Below the pieces are notes generated by a model. It did not search any database. It had not been told where the DNA came from and saw only the letters and a program-made list of their open reading frames with translations. A DNA stretch of 44,068 bases from NCBI GenBank assembly GCA_934101645.1, contig CAKORX010000008.1, forward strand, positions 1-44,068, written 5' to 3'. Source of the stretch: an uncultured Bacilli bacterium (GTDB lineage: Bacteria; Bacillota_I; Bacilli_A; RF39; UBA660). Of this stretch, positions 1-7,537 are shown piece by piece. Made by a program: the position numbers and the translations under genes. Each line of letters opens with the position of its first letter. Positions within the stretch are counted from its first letter, which is position 1.

Positions 1-20
1 TATTTTTAATGTTTAATTTA

Positions 21-98
21 TCCCATATTTATGCTGTAAAACAAAAAGTTTTCTTAAATGTATATGTTTTAAGAAAAATGAACCCCGTATTTATGGGA
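21..98 (+). promoter_or_regulatory. Nested inverted repeat in the leader of the first surface-protein gene
   Basis: Two nested inverted repeats lie just upstream of the gene at 110. The inner stem is TTTTCTTAAA (49-58) with TTTAAGAAAA (68-77) and a 9-nt loop. The outer arms are TCCCATA (21-27) and TATGGGA (92-98). The arms also contain a direct repeat, CCCATATTTATG (22-33) and CCCGTATTTATG (84-95). The right outer arm runs into the GGGAG ribosome site, so a folded leader could mask translation start. It could instead be an operator or an invertible segment. Only the pairing is seen; a role is inferred. Confidence 0.4.
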
Positions 99-109
99 GA
101 AAATAAAGT

Positions 110-1642
110 ATGAAAAAAAGATTTATATTATTGGTATGTGGAATAGTTGCTTGTCTAGGGATTTTATTTTCTTTTCAATTGAAAAATAAAAATAATTTGC
201 AAGAAAATAATATAAAAAATAAAAATGGTTCTTTAGCAATTATGATAAAAGAAAATGGTGCTACAGAATATATTAAATCATCCTCAAATAGCATTCCAAT
301 AGGAGATTATGTATTAAACGAAGAAAAAAGTTATTGTAAAAATAATGGTAAAATTGGGGATTATGATAGCTCTTTAGGTAAGGTTAGTTTTTCATTTATT
401 GGCACAGATAAATGCTATTTATATTTTGATTATAAAGTGCCTGATGGTTGGAAAACAATACTTATAAATAATGGTAATGATGCGACAACAGTTGAAGAGG
501 CTAAAACTTATATTGAAGGAAGAACTACATCAACAACACCCGATTTTTCAATAGTGGCAACAACAAATGAAGGTATGTATTCAGCACCTGATGATTTAGG
601 AACATCTTATTATTTCAGAGGAGCAGTAGATAATAACTGGTTAAAATATGGTAAGTATACTAAAGATATGTATAATTGTAATAATGGTACTATATCTGCC
701 ACGGATACAGGTAATTCATGCACAAAAATAGCATCAAGTGGTGATGCTATATATTGGCGAATAATTAGAATAAATGGAGATAATTCGATTAGAATGATTT
801 ATAGTGGCATAACACCACCAACAGAAAGTACAAAGGTAATAAAAACAACAGATACTACATTAGGAAATAGTTCATTTAATGCAAATTATGATAGTCAACA
901 ATATGTAGGATATATGTATTCGGAGGGAGGAATAGAAAATAGTACATCAAGTATGATAAAAAACTATTTAGAAGATTGGTATGCAAATTATACTGATTTA
1001 AATAAAACTGGAACACAAATAACAGATCAAATATTCTGTAATGATAGAATCATAGCAAGACGAGATCCTCCGGATATTTACTATGGAGCAGGTAGAAGAT
1101 TAGGTTATAATGTATTCATGTATGGTAAGAAAGAAGAACCAATATTAACTTGTTCTGAAGAAAGTGATAAATTTACATCAAAAGGAAGTAGTATAGGAAA
1201 TAAAAAATTAGAATATCCAGTGGGACTTATAACGGCGGATGAAGTATCAATGGCGGGAGGAAAAAGTTCAACAGGACCTAGTGGAAAAGAGACAACAGAC
1301 AACAGTTCTTATTACTTGTATACTAATCAAACTTATTGGTCGGGGTCGCCTGATAGTTTCACTACTAATACTGGTTCTAATTTAAATAATTTTGGTGCTC
1401 ATGAGTATATTGTCTCTTCATCGGGTAAACTTGATGTTTCTACTAATACTTATCATTATGTGGTTGTTCCTGTTCCTCCTGAGGATGGCTCTGACTCTGG
1501 CTCTGACTCTGGCTCTGGCTCTGGCTCTGGCTCTGGCTCTAGCGGCTTCAATGGCGTCCGTCCTGTCGTTTCTCTATCCTCTAAAGTCAAGTTATCGGGC
1601 AATGGAACATATAATGATGTTTACACGGTTGTAGCTGATTAA
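110..1642 (+). CDS. Membrane-anchored surface protein with GC-rich, possibly hypervariable C-terminus
   Basis: The 510-residue protein starts with a basic, hydrophobic signal anchor (MKKRFILLVCGIVACLGILF). Extracellular segments follow, including YYFRGAVDNNW and YWRIIRINGDNSIRMIYSG, a pattern I associate with secreted proteins of uncultured gut Bacilli. The C-terminus (about 405-500) has the layout of a DUF6273/C-type-lectin-like module: YWSGSPDSF, a variable middle, then GVRPVVSL. The start is chosen from GGGAG about 10 nt upstream. Base composition changes sharply inside the gene: 1481-1580 is 59% GC by my count, while the rest is AT-rich, and codons there end mostly in T or C. The stop codon directly abuts an IS end. 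The function is probably surface display or adhesion; the ligand is unknown. The family call is moderate, the gene call strong. Confidence 0.8.
   Translation: MKKRFILLVCGIVACLGILFSFQLKNKNNLQENNIKNKNGSLAIMIKENGATEYIKSSSNSIPIGDYVLNEEKSYCKNNGKIGDYDSSLGKVSFSFIGTDKCYLYFDYKVPDGWKTILINNGNDATTVEEAKTYIEGRTTSTTPDFSIVATTNEGMYSAPDDLGTSYYFRGAVDNNWLKYGKYTKDMYNCNNGTISATDTGNSCTKIASSGDAIYWRIIRINGDNSIRMIYSGITPPTESTKVIKTTDTTLGNSSFNANYDSQQYVGYMYSEGGIENSTSSMIKNYLEDWYANYTDLNKTGTQITDQIFCNDRIIARRDPPDIYYGAGRRLGYNVFMYGKKEEPILTCSEESDKFTSKGSSIGNKKLEYPVGLITADEVSMAGGKSSTGPSGKETTDNSSYYLYTNQTYWSGSPDSFTTNTGSNLNNFGAHEYIVSSSGKLDVSTNTYHYVVVPVPPEDGSDSGSDSGSGSGSGSGSSGFNGVRPVVSLSSKVKLSGNGTYNDVYTVVAD
1487..1540 (+). repeat. Nine-unit hexanucleotide tandem repeat (GGCTCT/GACTCT)
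   Basis: Nine 6-bp units encode alternating Gly-Ser and Asp-Ser, ending just before GFNGVRP. Units 2 and 4 read GACTCT, the rest GGCTCT. A change in unit number keeps the frame, so slippage would alter linker length without switching the gene off. The tract is seen directly; variability is inferred. Confidence 0.9.
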
Positions 1643-1750
1643 CGGACACTTTTAGAAAAATCTAGATAAATACTGGGGTTGAAAGGTTAAATCTTAGTCC
1701 GATAATATACAAATTTTACTAAAAAAATATATATTTGAAAATAAAAAAGT

Positions 1751-1799
1751 AAAAAATGCAAAAAAAATTTTAGATTTAAAAATTTATTTGCATTTTTTT
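1751..1799 (+). terminator. Hairpin terminator inside the left end of the IS
   Basis: AAAAAATGCAAA (1751-1762) pairs with TTTGCATTTTTT (1787-1798) and runs into a T tract. It is nearly symmetrical, so it may stop transcripts from the surface gene on the plus strand and from the transposase on the minus strand. Confidence 0.6.
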
Positions 1800-1862
1800 G
1801 TATATCAAAAAGTGTTAAGATTAATTCTTAACAAAATGTTAATAAATAATAATTTAGTATTT

Positions 1863-2969
1863 TTATAAATATAATTGCATATTTGTTTTAATTTTATAAT
1901 TTATATATGAATTGTAACAACGTTTAAATATTGTTAAACCTAAATTAAATAGTGATAAAATTCTTATTGGTTTATGATTTTTATCATATTTTACAAATCT
2001 TATGTTTAAATTATTTTTAATGTGACTATAATTTTTTGAATAATCTATACCAATAATTGTAAGCCATAAACCTGCAAAACATACTAAACTATACAAATTT
2101 TCATAAGCATGTAAATTTCTAGTTTTAGTTTTTTCCAAATTAAAACCATTAGTTTTTTGAAATTTAAAAAACATTTCGATAGCACCAAATCTATGAGCAT
2201 ATTCTCTTAAAGCTTGGTTAGGTTCAATATTAGATAAAATAAACCATGGATCATTACTTAATTTACCACGAGCAATAGATAAATTACATTTGAAATGAAA
2301 ATCTTCAAGTTCAATATTTTCATAATATAAAGCTGTATGTTTCCAAGGTTTAAAATCAATGAATTTTTTATATATATTATGTTTTTCTTTCTTATCATAT
2401 ATAAAAACTTTAATGTTAGAATTTACTTTTGCTCTAAAACAAAAATAATGGCCTTTATCATGAATAAGTTTCATTAATTTTAAATTACAAAACCATCTAT
2501 CTGCCAAAAAAGTAATTTTAGTATTAAAAGGAGATAGTAATTCAATAACTTCATTAATAGCATTAAATATAACTTTTTCACTAAATAACCATTTTTTAGT
2601 AAGTTCATCAATTTCATGATGTCTATTAGATTTGGTTTTATCACATTTAACCCAAATAGGAATAGATTGTTTTCCAACTCTTAAGGTAAACATTAGAGTA
2701 ACAAAATTATTTTTCATAAACATGTGATCCATTACAACAATTAATTTATTATGCTTAAGTGCTTTAAAATTATTAATAATGTATTTAATAGATTCGTTAA
2801 AAAAGGTAATGCCATTAAATTTGCGGTTATTAAAAAATCTCCATAGTTTCTTTTCAACTGAAGATTGATTATATAGTATTGAATTATCAAAGAAACATTT
2901 AGATATATCTAAAGTCGTAATATTTTCAGTTTTTATAATTGAAGTAATAATATGAGGAATAATCTTCAT
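1863..2969 (-). CDS. IS4-type DDE transposase, probably with a frameshifted 5' end
   Basis: The product catalyses cut-and-paste transposition of the surrounding element. A DDE triad is visible: Asp81 (VVMDHMF), Asp157 (FLADRWF) and Glu265 (HRFGAIEMFF), the last within a YREK-like stretch. The ORF begins at MKIIPHI, but IS4 proteins normally start earlier. A better start lies at 3060 (MNKLYNKEVDIVKGL, preceded by AAAGGAAG) in another frame. The two frames meet at a run of nine T on the coding strand (2989-2997); removing one T would read through as FFLKISKPQM and join them. The copy may therefore be inactive, or start internally at 2969. A sequencing error in the homopolymer is also possible. 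Confidence 0.85.
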   Translation of the reverse strand: MKIIPHIITSIIKTENITTLDISKCFFDNSILYNQSSVEKKLWRFFNNRKFNGITFFNESIKYIINNFKALKHNKLIVVMDHMFMKNNFVTLMFTLRVGKQSIPIWVKCDKTKSNRHHEIDELTKKWLFSEKVIFNAINEVIELLSPFNTKITFLADRWFCNLKLMKLIHDKGHYFCFRAKVNSNIKVFIYDKKEKHNIYKKFIDFKPWKHTALYYENIELEDFHFKCNLSIARGKLSNDPWFILSNIEPNQALREYAHRFGAIEMFFKFQKTNGFNLEKTKTRNLHAYENLYSLVCFAGLWLTIIGIDYSKNYSHIKNNLNIRFVKYDKNHKPIRILSLFNLGLTIFKRCYNSYINYKIKTNMQLYL

Positions 2970-3096
2970 TTGTGGTTTGGAGATTTTTAAAAAAAAATTT
3001 AATAAAAAAATTATTTAAACCCTTTACAATATCTACTTCTTTATTATATAATTTATTCATAAGACAACTTCCTTTGCTATTTTTTTTATCAAATAT

Positions 3097-3125
3097 ATAA
3101 TATCAAAAAGAAGTTGTTTTATCAA
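3097..3125 (-). promoter_or_regulatory. Transposase promoter, TTGATA-17-TATTAT
   Basis: On the minus strand, TTGATA (3120-3125) and TATTAT (3097-3102) are separated by 17 nt. They lie about 40 nt upstream of the ATG at 3060 and its AAAGGAAG ribosome site. The position supports translation from 3060 rather than from the internal ATG at 2969. Confidence 0.6.
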
Positions 3126-3137
3126 TTTAGAGAGGCG

Positions 3138-3168
3138 AAAGAGTACAGATAACAAAAAGTACTCTTTT
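3138..3168. terminator. Hairpin near the right IS end
   Basis: AAAGAGTAC (3138-3146) pairs with GTACTCTTT (3159-3167) around a 12-nt loop, followed by only a short T tract. It sits between the transposase promoter and the right terminal repeat. Such stems can keep outside transcription from entering a transposase gene. Confidence 0.45.
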
Positions 3169-3350
3169 AATATATTAAAAAAAAGTGTCCGGAAGTAAGT
3201 TATAGTAGAATAATTGTAAAGTAATGACAAAAAATTTATTTATATTACATTATGTTTATAGAGGTGTTTACATTTTTATGAAGTAAAGTGATAAATAAAT
3301 CTTTAAAAAAAAATAAAATATTGCTACAATAGTTTTATGGAAGTGATATT

Positions 3351-3860
3351 ATGTTTTCTGATATAATTATATTTTTAAAAAGTTTATCATTCATTGATTA
3401 TATATTCTTTTTTACTGTAGTATTTTTGATTGTACTTATAGTAAGTTTAATATATTTTATTAAAATTAATGGAACAGAAATGACTATTGAGGATATGATT
3501 AAGGATGAACTTGATAGCAGTAAAGAAAGTGAGAATTCTCCTGAAGTTGATAATGATTTAAAAGATATTGCCACTGCTTTAAAGGATTTTAAACCAGTTA
3601 ATTTTACTCCTTATGAAAAAGAAGAGGAAGAAAAAGCAATAATTAGTTATGATGAATTATTATCAAACACTGGGCAATTTGAACTAAATTATTCCGAAGA
3701 AAATCAAACTGGCGATGTTTTAGTTAAAAAAGTTGATTTAAATAATTTAATTAATACTAAAAAAAGTGAACCAGTTAAAATGGAAATTCATTTAATGAGT
3801 TTAGCAAGAGAGGAAGAGTTTTTAAAAACTTTAAAGGAATTACAGAAAAATTTAAATTAA
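3351..3860 (+). CDS. Single-pass membrane protein of unknown function
   Basis: This 169-residue protein has one strong membrane segment at about residues 15-38 (IDYIFFFTVVFLIVLIVSLIYF). An acidic cytoplasmic-type region follows, rich in Glu and Asp (KEEEEKAIISYDELL near the middle). The C-terminal helix (MSLAREEEFLKTLKELQKNL) may be amphipathic. The ATG has a GGAAGTGAT ribosome site about 5 nt upstream. It ends 13 nt before mtaB and probably shares its transcript. I recognise no domain; a scaffold or regulatory membrane protein is possible but unsupported. Confidence 0.8.
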   Translation: MFSDIIIFLKSLSFIDYIFFFTVVFLIVLIVSLIYFIKINGTEMTIEDMIKDELDSSKESENSPEVDNDLKDIATALKDFKPVNFTPYEKEEEEKAIISYDELLSNTGQFELNYSEENQTGDVLVKKVDLNNLINTKKSEPVKMEIHLMSLAREEEFLKTLKELQKNLN

Positions 3861-3873
3861 TGGGGGATTTGTT

Positions 3874-5106
3874 ATGAAATTTAATATAATTACACTTGGT
3901 TGTAAAGTAAATAGTTATGAAAGTAATTTTATGAAGGAAGCCTTAGTTAAAAACGGGTTTTCTTTTTGCAGTGAAAACGATAAATGTGACATTTTAATTT
4001 TAAATACATGTACCGTTACTGATACATCAGATAAAAAGTCTTTAAAAGAGGTAAGAAGACTTAAAAGAGAAAATCCTCATGCAATTCTTGTAGTATGTGG
4101 ATGCTCTGTTCAAAATGATAAAAATAAATATGATAATTTAGACATTGACGTTTTAATGGGAAATATTAATAAGAGTAATATAGTAAATATTATAAATGAG
4201 TATTTAGATAAAAAAACACCTTTAGAATATGTTGCTAAGACAAGAGACTTAAACTTTGAAAATATGGAAATTAATTCTTTTGATCATACTAGGGCATATA
4301 TAAAAATTGAAGATGGCTGTGATAATTTTTGCTCATATTGTGTTATTCCCTTTGTAAGAGGAAAAACTCGTAGTAAAAATTTTGATTTAGCTATTAAAGA
4401 AACTAAAACTTTGGTAGAAAATAATTTCAAAGAAATAGTTTTAACAGGTATTGATACAGGTGCATATTTTGATAATGGTAAAGATTTGACAGATTTAATT
4501 AAAGAAATGAGTAAGATTGCAGGTCTTAAAAGAATTAGACAATCAAGTATTGAAATTACTCAAATAAATGATAAATTTATCGAAGAACTTAAAAATAATC
4601 CTAAAATATGTAATCATATTCATATTCCATTACAATCTGGAAGTAATGAGATTTTACGCCTTATGAATAGAAAATATGATTTAAATTACTTTTTTGAGAA
4701 AATAGAAAAAATAAGAAGTGTTAGACCTGATATATCAATAACTACTGATGTAATTGTAGGTTTTCCTAACGAAACAGATGAGCTTTTCTTAGAAACTTTA
4801 GAAACTTGTAAAAAAATTAATTTTTCTAAAATTCACGTTTTCCCATATTCTGAAAGAAAAGGAACTAAAGCTTCATTAATGACTGGTAAAGTAAGTGAAA
4901 ATGTTAAACATGAAAGAGTTAAAAAACTTATGGAGCTTTCAGAAAAACTCGAAAAAGAGTATTATGATAAGTTTAAAGGTAAAGAACTTGATGTTTTAAT
5001 CGAGGAAGTAAATAATGGAGTTTCTATTGGCCATACCTCTAACTATTTAAAAGTTGAGTTAAATGAAAAACTTACTAAAGGAGAAATATATTTAAGAAAA
5101 ATATAA
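3874..5106 (+). CDS. mtaB: tRNA ms2t6A37 methylthiotransferase MtaB
   Basis: MtaB is a radical-SAM enzyme that adds a methylthio group to N6-threonylcarbamoyladenosine at position 37 of tRNAs reading ANN codons. The N-terminal UPF0004 domain shows its cluster cysteines in TLGCKVNSYES, NTCTVTDTSDKKS and VVCGCSVQ. The radical-SAM CxxxCxxC motif is in DGCDNFCSYCVIPFVRG (about residues 147-163). The length of 410 residues is slightly short, and the C-terminal TRAM-like part is reduced. The gene follows GGGGGATTTGTT, and its TAA overlaps the ATG of recD2 (TAATG), indicating translational coupling. Confidence 0.95.
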   Translation: MKFNIITLGCKVNSYESNFMKEALVKNGFSFCSENDKCDILILNTCTVTDTSDKKSLKEVRRLKRENPHAILVVCGCSVQNDKNKYDNLDIDVLMGNINKSNIVNIINEYLDKKTPLEYVAKTRDLNFENMEINSFDHTRAYIKIEDGCDNFCSYCVIPFVRGKTRSKNFDLAIKETKTLVENNFKEIVLTGIDTGAYFDNGKDLTDLIKEMSKIAGLKRIRQSSIEITQINDKFIEELKNNPKICNHIHIPLQSGSNEILRLMNRKYDLNYFFEKIEKIRSVRPDISITTDVIVGFPNETDELFLETLETCKKINFSKIHVFPYSERKGTKASLMTGKVSENVKHERVKKLMELSEKLEKEYYDKFKGKELDVLIEEVNNGVSIGHTSNYLKVELNEKLTKGEIYLRKI

Positions 5107-7301
5107 TGGAAAAATTTGTTATTGGAAAATTTAAAAAGATAATATATGAAAATAATGAAAGTAACTTTAGAGTTACTCTTTTTAGGTTGGAAGAAACAAT
5201 TGAAAAAGAATTAAATCCCGATGTAGGTAGCCTTATACATATTACCGGAGTAATGCCCAATTTACGCTTAGATCAAAAATATAAAGTTTATGGTGAACTT
5301 ACTAATCATCCAAAATATTCATGGCAATTTAAAGTATCAAGGTTAGAAGTTATTATGCCAACTTCCACGGAAGAAATACAAAAGTTTTTAGAAAGTCCTT
5401 TTGTAGAAGGATGCTCTAAAGTATTTGCTAAAAAAATAATAGATGCTTACCAAGATAAAGCTCTTGATAAAATTAAAGAAGACATAAATAATTTATTAGT
5501 AATAAAAGGCATGACTCCTTTAAAAGCCTCTAAGATATATAATAGTGTTTTAAAATTTGAAAAAGATGATGTTATTATTCGAAAATTTGTTTCTTGGGGT
5601 TTTACTTATGAAGAATCATCAAAAATAATTAATAAACATTACTCTGATATAGATGCTATTTTGGATGGTAATTTATATCTACTTAAAAATATATTTGATT
5701 TCAAAAAAATTGATGAAATATACAAAAATAATTTTGATAAAGATAGTATGCTTAGATGTGAAGAATGTATTTTAAATTCTTTAATGGATATAGCATTTGC
5801 TCAAGGAAGTACATACTCATATAGTGATGAAATATATAAATGTTTGAGTGTAAATTATGCAATTAACATTGATAGTGATAAATTTAATGAATATCTTGAT
5901 GATTTAATAAAAAATGAATTAATTATAAAAGATGGATTAAGATATTATTTAAAAAAATATTATGATGAGGAAAAGGCAATTGCTAGATATTTATATTTAA
6001 TTGATAAACAAAGAAGAAAAAAAATAGATAATTTCGAAGAAAAAATTAAAGAAATAGAAAAACTAACAGGAAAAACATATAGTGAAGAACAAATGAAAGC
6101 TATAGAAAATAGCTTAAATGAAAATATTTCAATTATTTCTGGTGGCCCAGGTACTGGTAAAACTACGATTATTGATGCAATAGTAAAACTATTTATCAAA
6201 GAAAAACAGTATTCAAAAGATGATATTATAAATAATATTATTCTTTTGGCACCGACGGGTAGGGCTGCGAAAAAACTTTCTTTATCCACTGGCCTTGGAG
6301 CATCAACAATTCATAGAATTTTAAAATGGCATAAAGAAGATAATACATTTGAGTATAATGAAAATAATAAACTATTTCATAAACTTATAATTATTGATGA
6401 GTGTTCTATGATTGATGTTACACTTATGAAAAGCCTTTTGTGTGCTTATAATAGTAATATAAAACTTGTTTTAGTGGGCGATATATATCAGCTTCCTTCA
6501 GTAGGACCAGGACTTGTACTTCAAGATTTAATTAATAGCGATTTATTTTGTTTTAATATGCTATCTACTATCTATAGACAAAGTGATAATTCCTATATAC
6601 CGTATTTAGCCAAAGATATAAAAACTGTATCTATTGAGGAAGAATTTACAAATAAGAAAGACGATTATAATTTTATAATATGTCCACCAGAAAAAATTAT
6701 GGAAAACGTCATTAAATGTGTGAGATATGGCCTTTCTAAGGGAATTGATGAAACAAAAATGCAAATTTTAGCTCCTATGTACAAAGGATTAAATGGTATT
6801 GATAATTTAAATTTCTTTTTAGAAAAAATATACAATGATACCTATAATTTTTCACAGGTAAAATATGGAGATAAAATATATAGAGTTGGCGATAAGGTAC
6901 TTCAACTTATAAATGATTCTGATAATAATGTTTTTAACGGTGACATTGGAAAAATTATTAATATATCAAATGGATATGATGATAAAATTAAGATTCAAAT
7001 TGACTTTGATGGCAATATAGTTTATTTAGAGAAAAAAGACTTAAAAAATATAACTCTTGCTTATGCAATTACCATTCATAAAAGTCAGGGCAGTGAATTT
7101 GAACATGTAATTATGCCAATATGTAATGGCTATGGTATTATGCTTTATAATAAGCTTATTTATACTGGTGTATCAAGAGCCAAAAAATCTCTTACTTTAA
7201 TAGGGGAACCTAGTGCTTTTATAAGAGCAGTTAATAATAATTATTCTAAAGAAAGAAAGACGTCTTTAACACAGTTTATTTTAGAATATTACAATGTATA
7301 A
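5106..7301 (+). CDS. recD2: ATP-dependent RecD2-type DNA helicase
   Basis: RecD2 is a 5'-to-3' SF1B helicase that works without RecBC in Firmicutes, in repair and fork processing. The 731 residues contain an N-terminal OB-like region (FVIGKFKKIIYENNESNF), helix-hairpin-helix repeats, Walker A (SGGPGTGKTTI, about residue 344), Walker B (IIIDECSMID) and motif III (LVGDIYQLPSVGPG). Motifs V and VI are at the C-terminus (YAITIHKSQGSEFEH and YTGVSRAKKSL). All key motifs look intact and the length is usual for the family. Its start overlaps the mtaB stop. Confidence 0.95.
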   Translation: MEKFVIGKFKKIIYENNESNFRVTLFRLEETIEKELNPDVGSLIHITGVMPNLRLDQKYKVYGELTNHPKYSWQFKVSRLEVIMPTSTEEIQKFLESPFVEGCSKVFAKKIIDAYQDKALDKIKEDINNLLVIKGMTPLKASKIYNSVLKFEKDDVIIRKFVSWGFTYEESSKIINKHYSDIDAILDGNLYLLKNIFDFKKIDEIYKNNFDKDSMLRCEECILNSLMDIAFAQGSTYSYSDEIYKCLSVNYAINIDSDKFNEYLDDLIKNELIIKDGLRYYLKKYYDEEKAIARYLYLIDKQRRKKIDNFEEKIKEIEKLTGKTYSEEQMKAIENSLNENISIISGGPGTGKTTIIDAIVKLFIKEKQYSKDDIINNIILLAPTGRAAKKLSLSTGLGASTIHRILKWHKEDNTFEYNENNKLFHKLIIIDECSMIDVTLMKSLLCAYNSNIKLVLVGDIYQLPSVGPGLVLQDLINSDLFCFNMLSTIYRQSDNSYIPYLAKDIKTVSIEEEFTNKKDDYNFIICPPEKIMENVIKCVRYGLSKGIDETKMQILAPMYKGLNGIDNLNFFLEKIYNDTYNFSQVKYGDKIYRVGDKVLQLINDSDNNVFNGDIGKIINISNGYDDKIKIQIDFDGNIVYLEKKDLKNITLAYAITIHKSQGSEFEHVIMPICNGYGIMLYNKLIYTGVSRAKKSLTLIGEPSAFIRAVNNNYSKERKTSLTQFILEYYNV

Positions 7302-7333
7302 AATAAGTAATTTTACAAATACTATAGTTAGAG

Positions 7334-7486
7334 GTGATAACTATAAAAAATGTTGGTTATATGATGCTAGGAATGGCTATGGCTGGAGCAGGAATGGGTG
7401 CATATATGTATCTTGGAAATAACAAAAATAAAAAAGGTAAAATGAAAAATATGTATACCTTAACAAATAATAGTAGTAATAATTAG
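7334..7486 (+). CDS. Small hydrophobic peptide, uncertain start
   Basis: An in-frame reading from GTG 7334 gives about 50 residues: a Gly/Ala/Met-rich membrane segment (GYMMLGMAMAGAGMGAYMYL) and then a basic tail (NNKNKKGKMKN). The best ribosome site, GAGGTG (7331-7336), overlaps that GTG. It would better serve a start at 7343, where the codon is ATA, or the ATG at 7361. The reading frame ends just before a strong terminator, which supports expression with recD2. I recognise no family; it looks like a short single-pass membrane protein. Confidence 0.5.
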   Translation: MITIKNVGYMMLGMAMAGAGMGAYMYLGNNKNKKGKMKNMYTLTNNSSNN

Positions 7487-7508
7487 AATGCCAAAGCATT
7501 CTTTTTTT
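7485..7508 (+). terminator. Rho-independent terminator after the mtaB-recD2 operon
   Basis: AGAATGC (7485-7491) pairs with GCATTCT (7496-7502) around a 4-nt loop and is followed by a run of seven T. Confidence 0.85.
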
Positions 7509-7509
7509 A

Positions 7510-7537
7510 TAAAAAAAAGTAAACTATTTAAGTTTAC
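7510..7537 (-). terminator. Terminator for the minus-strand NPNTG protein gene
   Basis: GTAAACT (7519-7525) and AGTTTAC (7531-7537) form a stem. On the minus strand it is followed by eight T. The stem overlaps the stop codon of the gene ending at 7534. Confidence 0.75.

Larger units (their letters stand above)
1643..3191 (-). mobile_element. IS4-like insertion sequence with 11-bp terminal inverted repeats
   Basis: The element is bounded by CGGACACTTTT (1643-1653) and its reverse complement AAAAGTGTCCG (3181-3191), giving 1549 bp. It holds one DDE transposase on the minus strand, a promoter and a hairpin near the right end. Its left end lies immediately after the TAA of the upstream surface gene. 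I see no convincing target duplication: the flanks are GATTAA on the left and GAAGTAA on the right. The family is assigned from the transposase, not from the ends. Confidence 0.85.

Noticed and set aside
1487..1540. Possible CRISPR-like short repeat array
   Set aside because: Units are 6 bp with no spacers and are translated in frame; it is a coding tandem repeat.
1392..1634. Alternate-frame Leu/Ala-rich ORF over the repeat tract
   Set aside because: It is the shadow of the Gly-Ser repeat in another frame, with no ribosome site.
2989..2997. Programmed -1 frameshift in the transposase at the T9-A5 run
   Set aside because: Joining the two frames needs a +1 shift (or loss of one T), not the -1 slip this type of site normally supports.
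1637..3198. Target-site duplication around the IS
   Set aside because: The left flank GATTAA and right flank GAAGTAA do not match convincingly.
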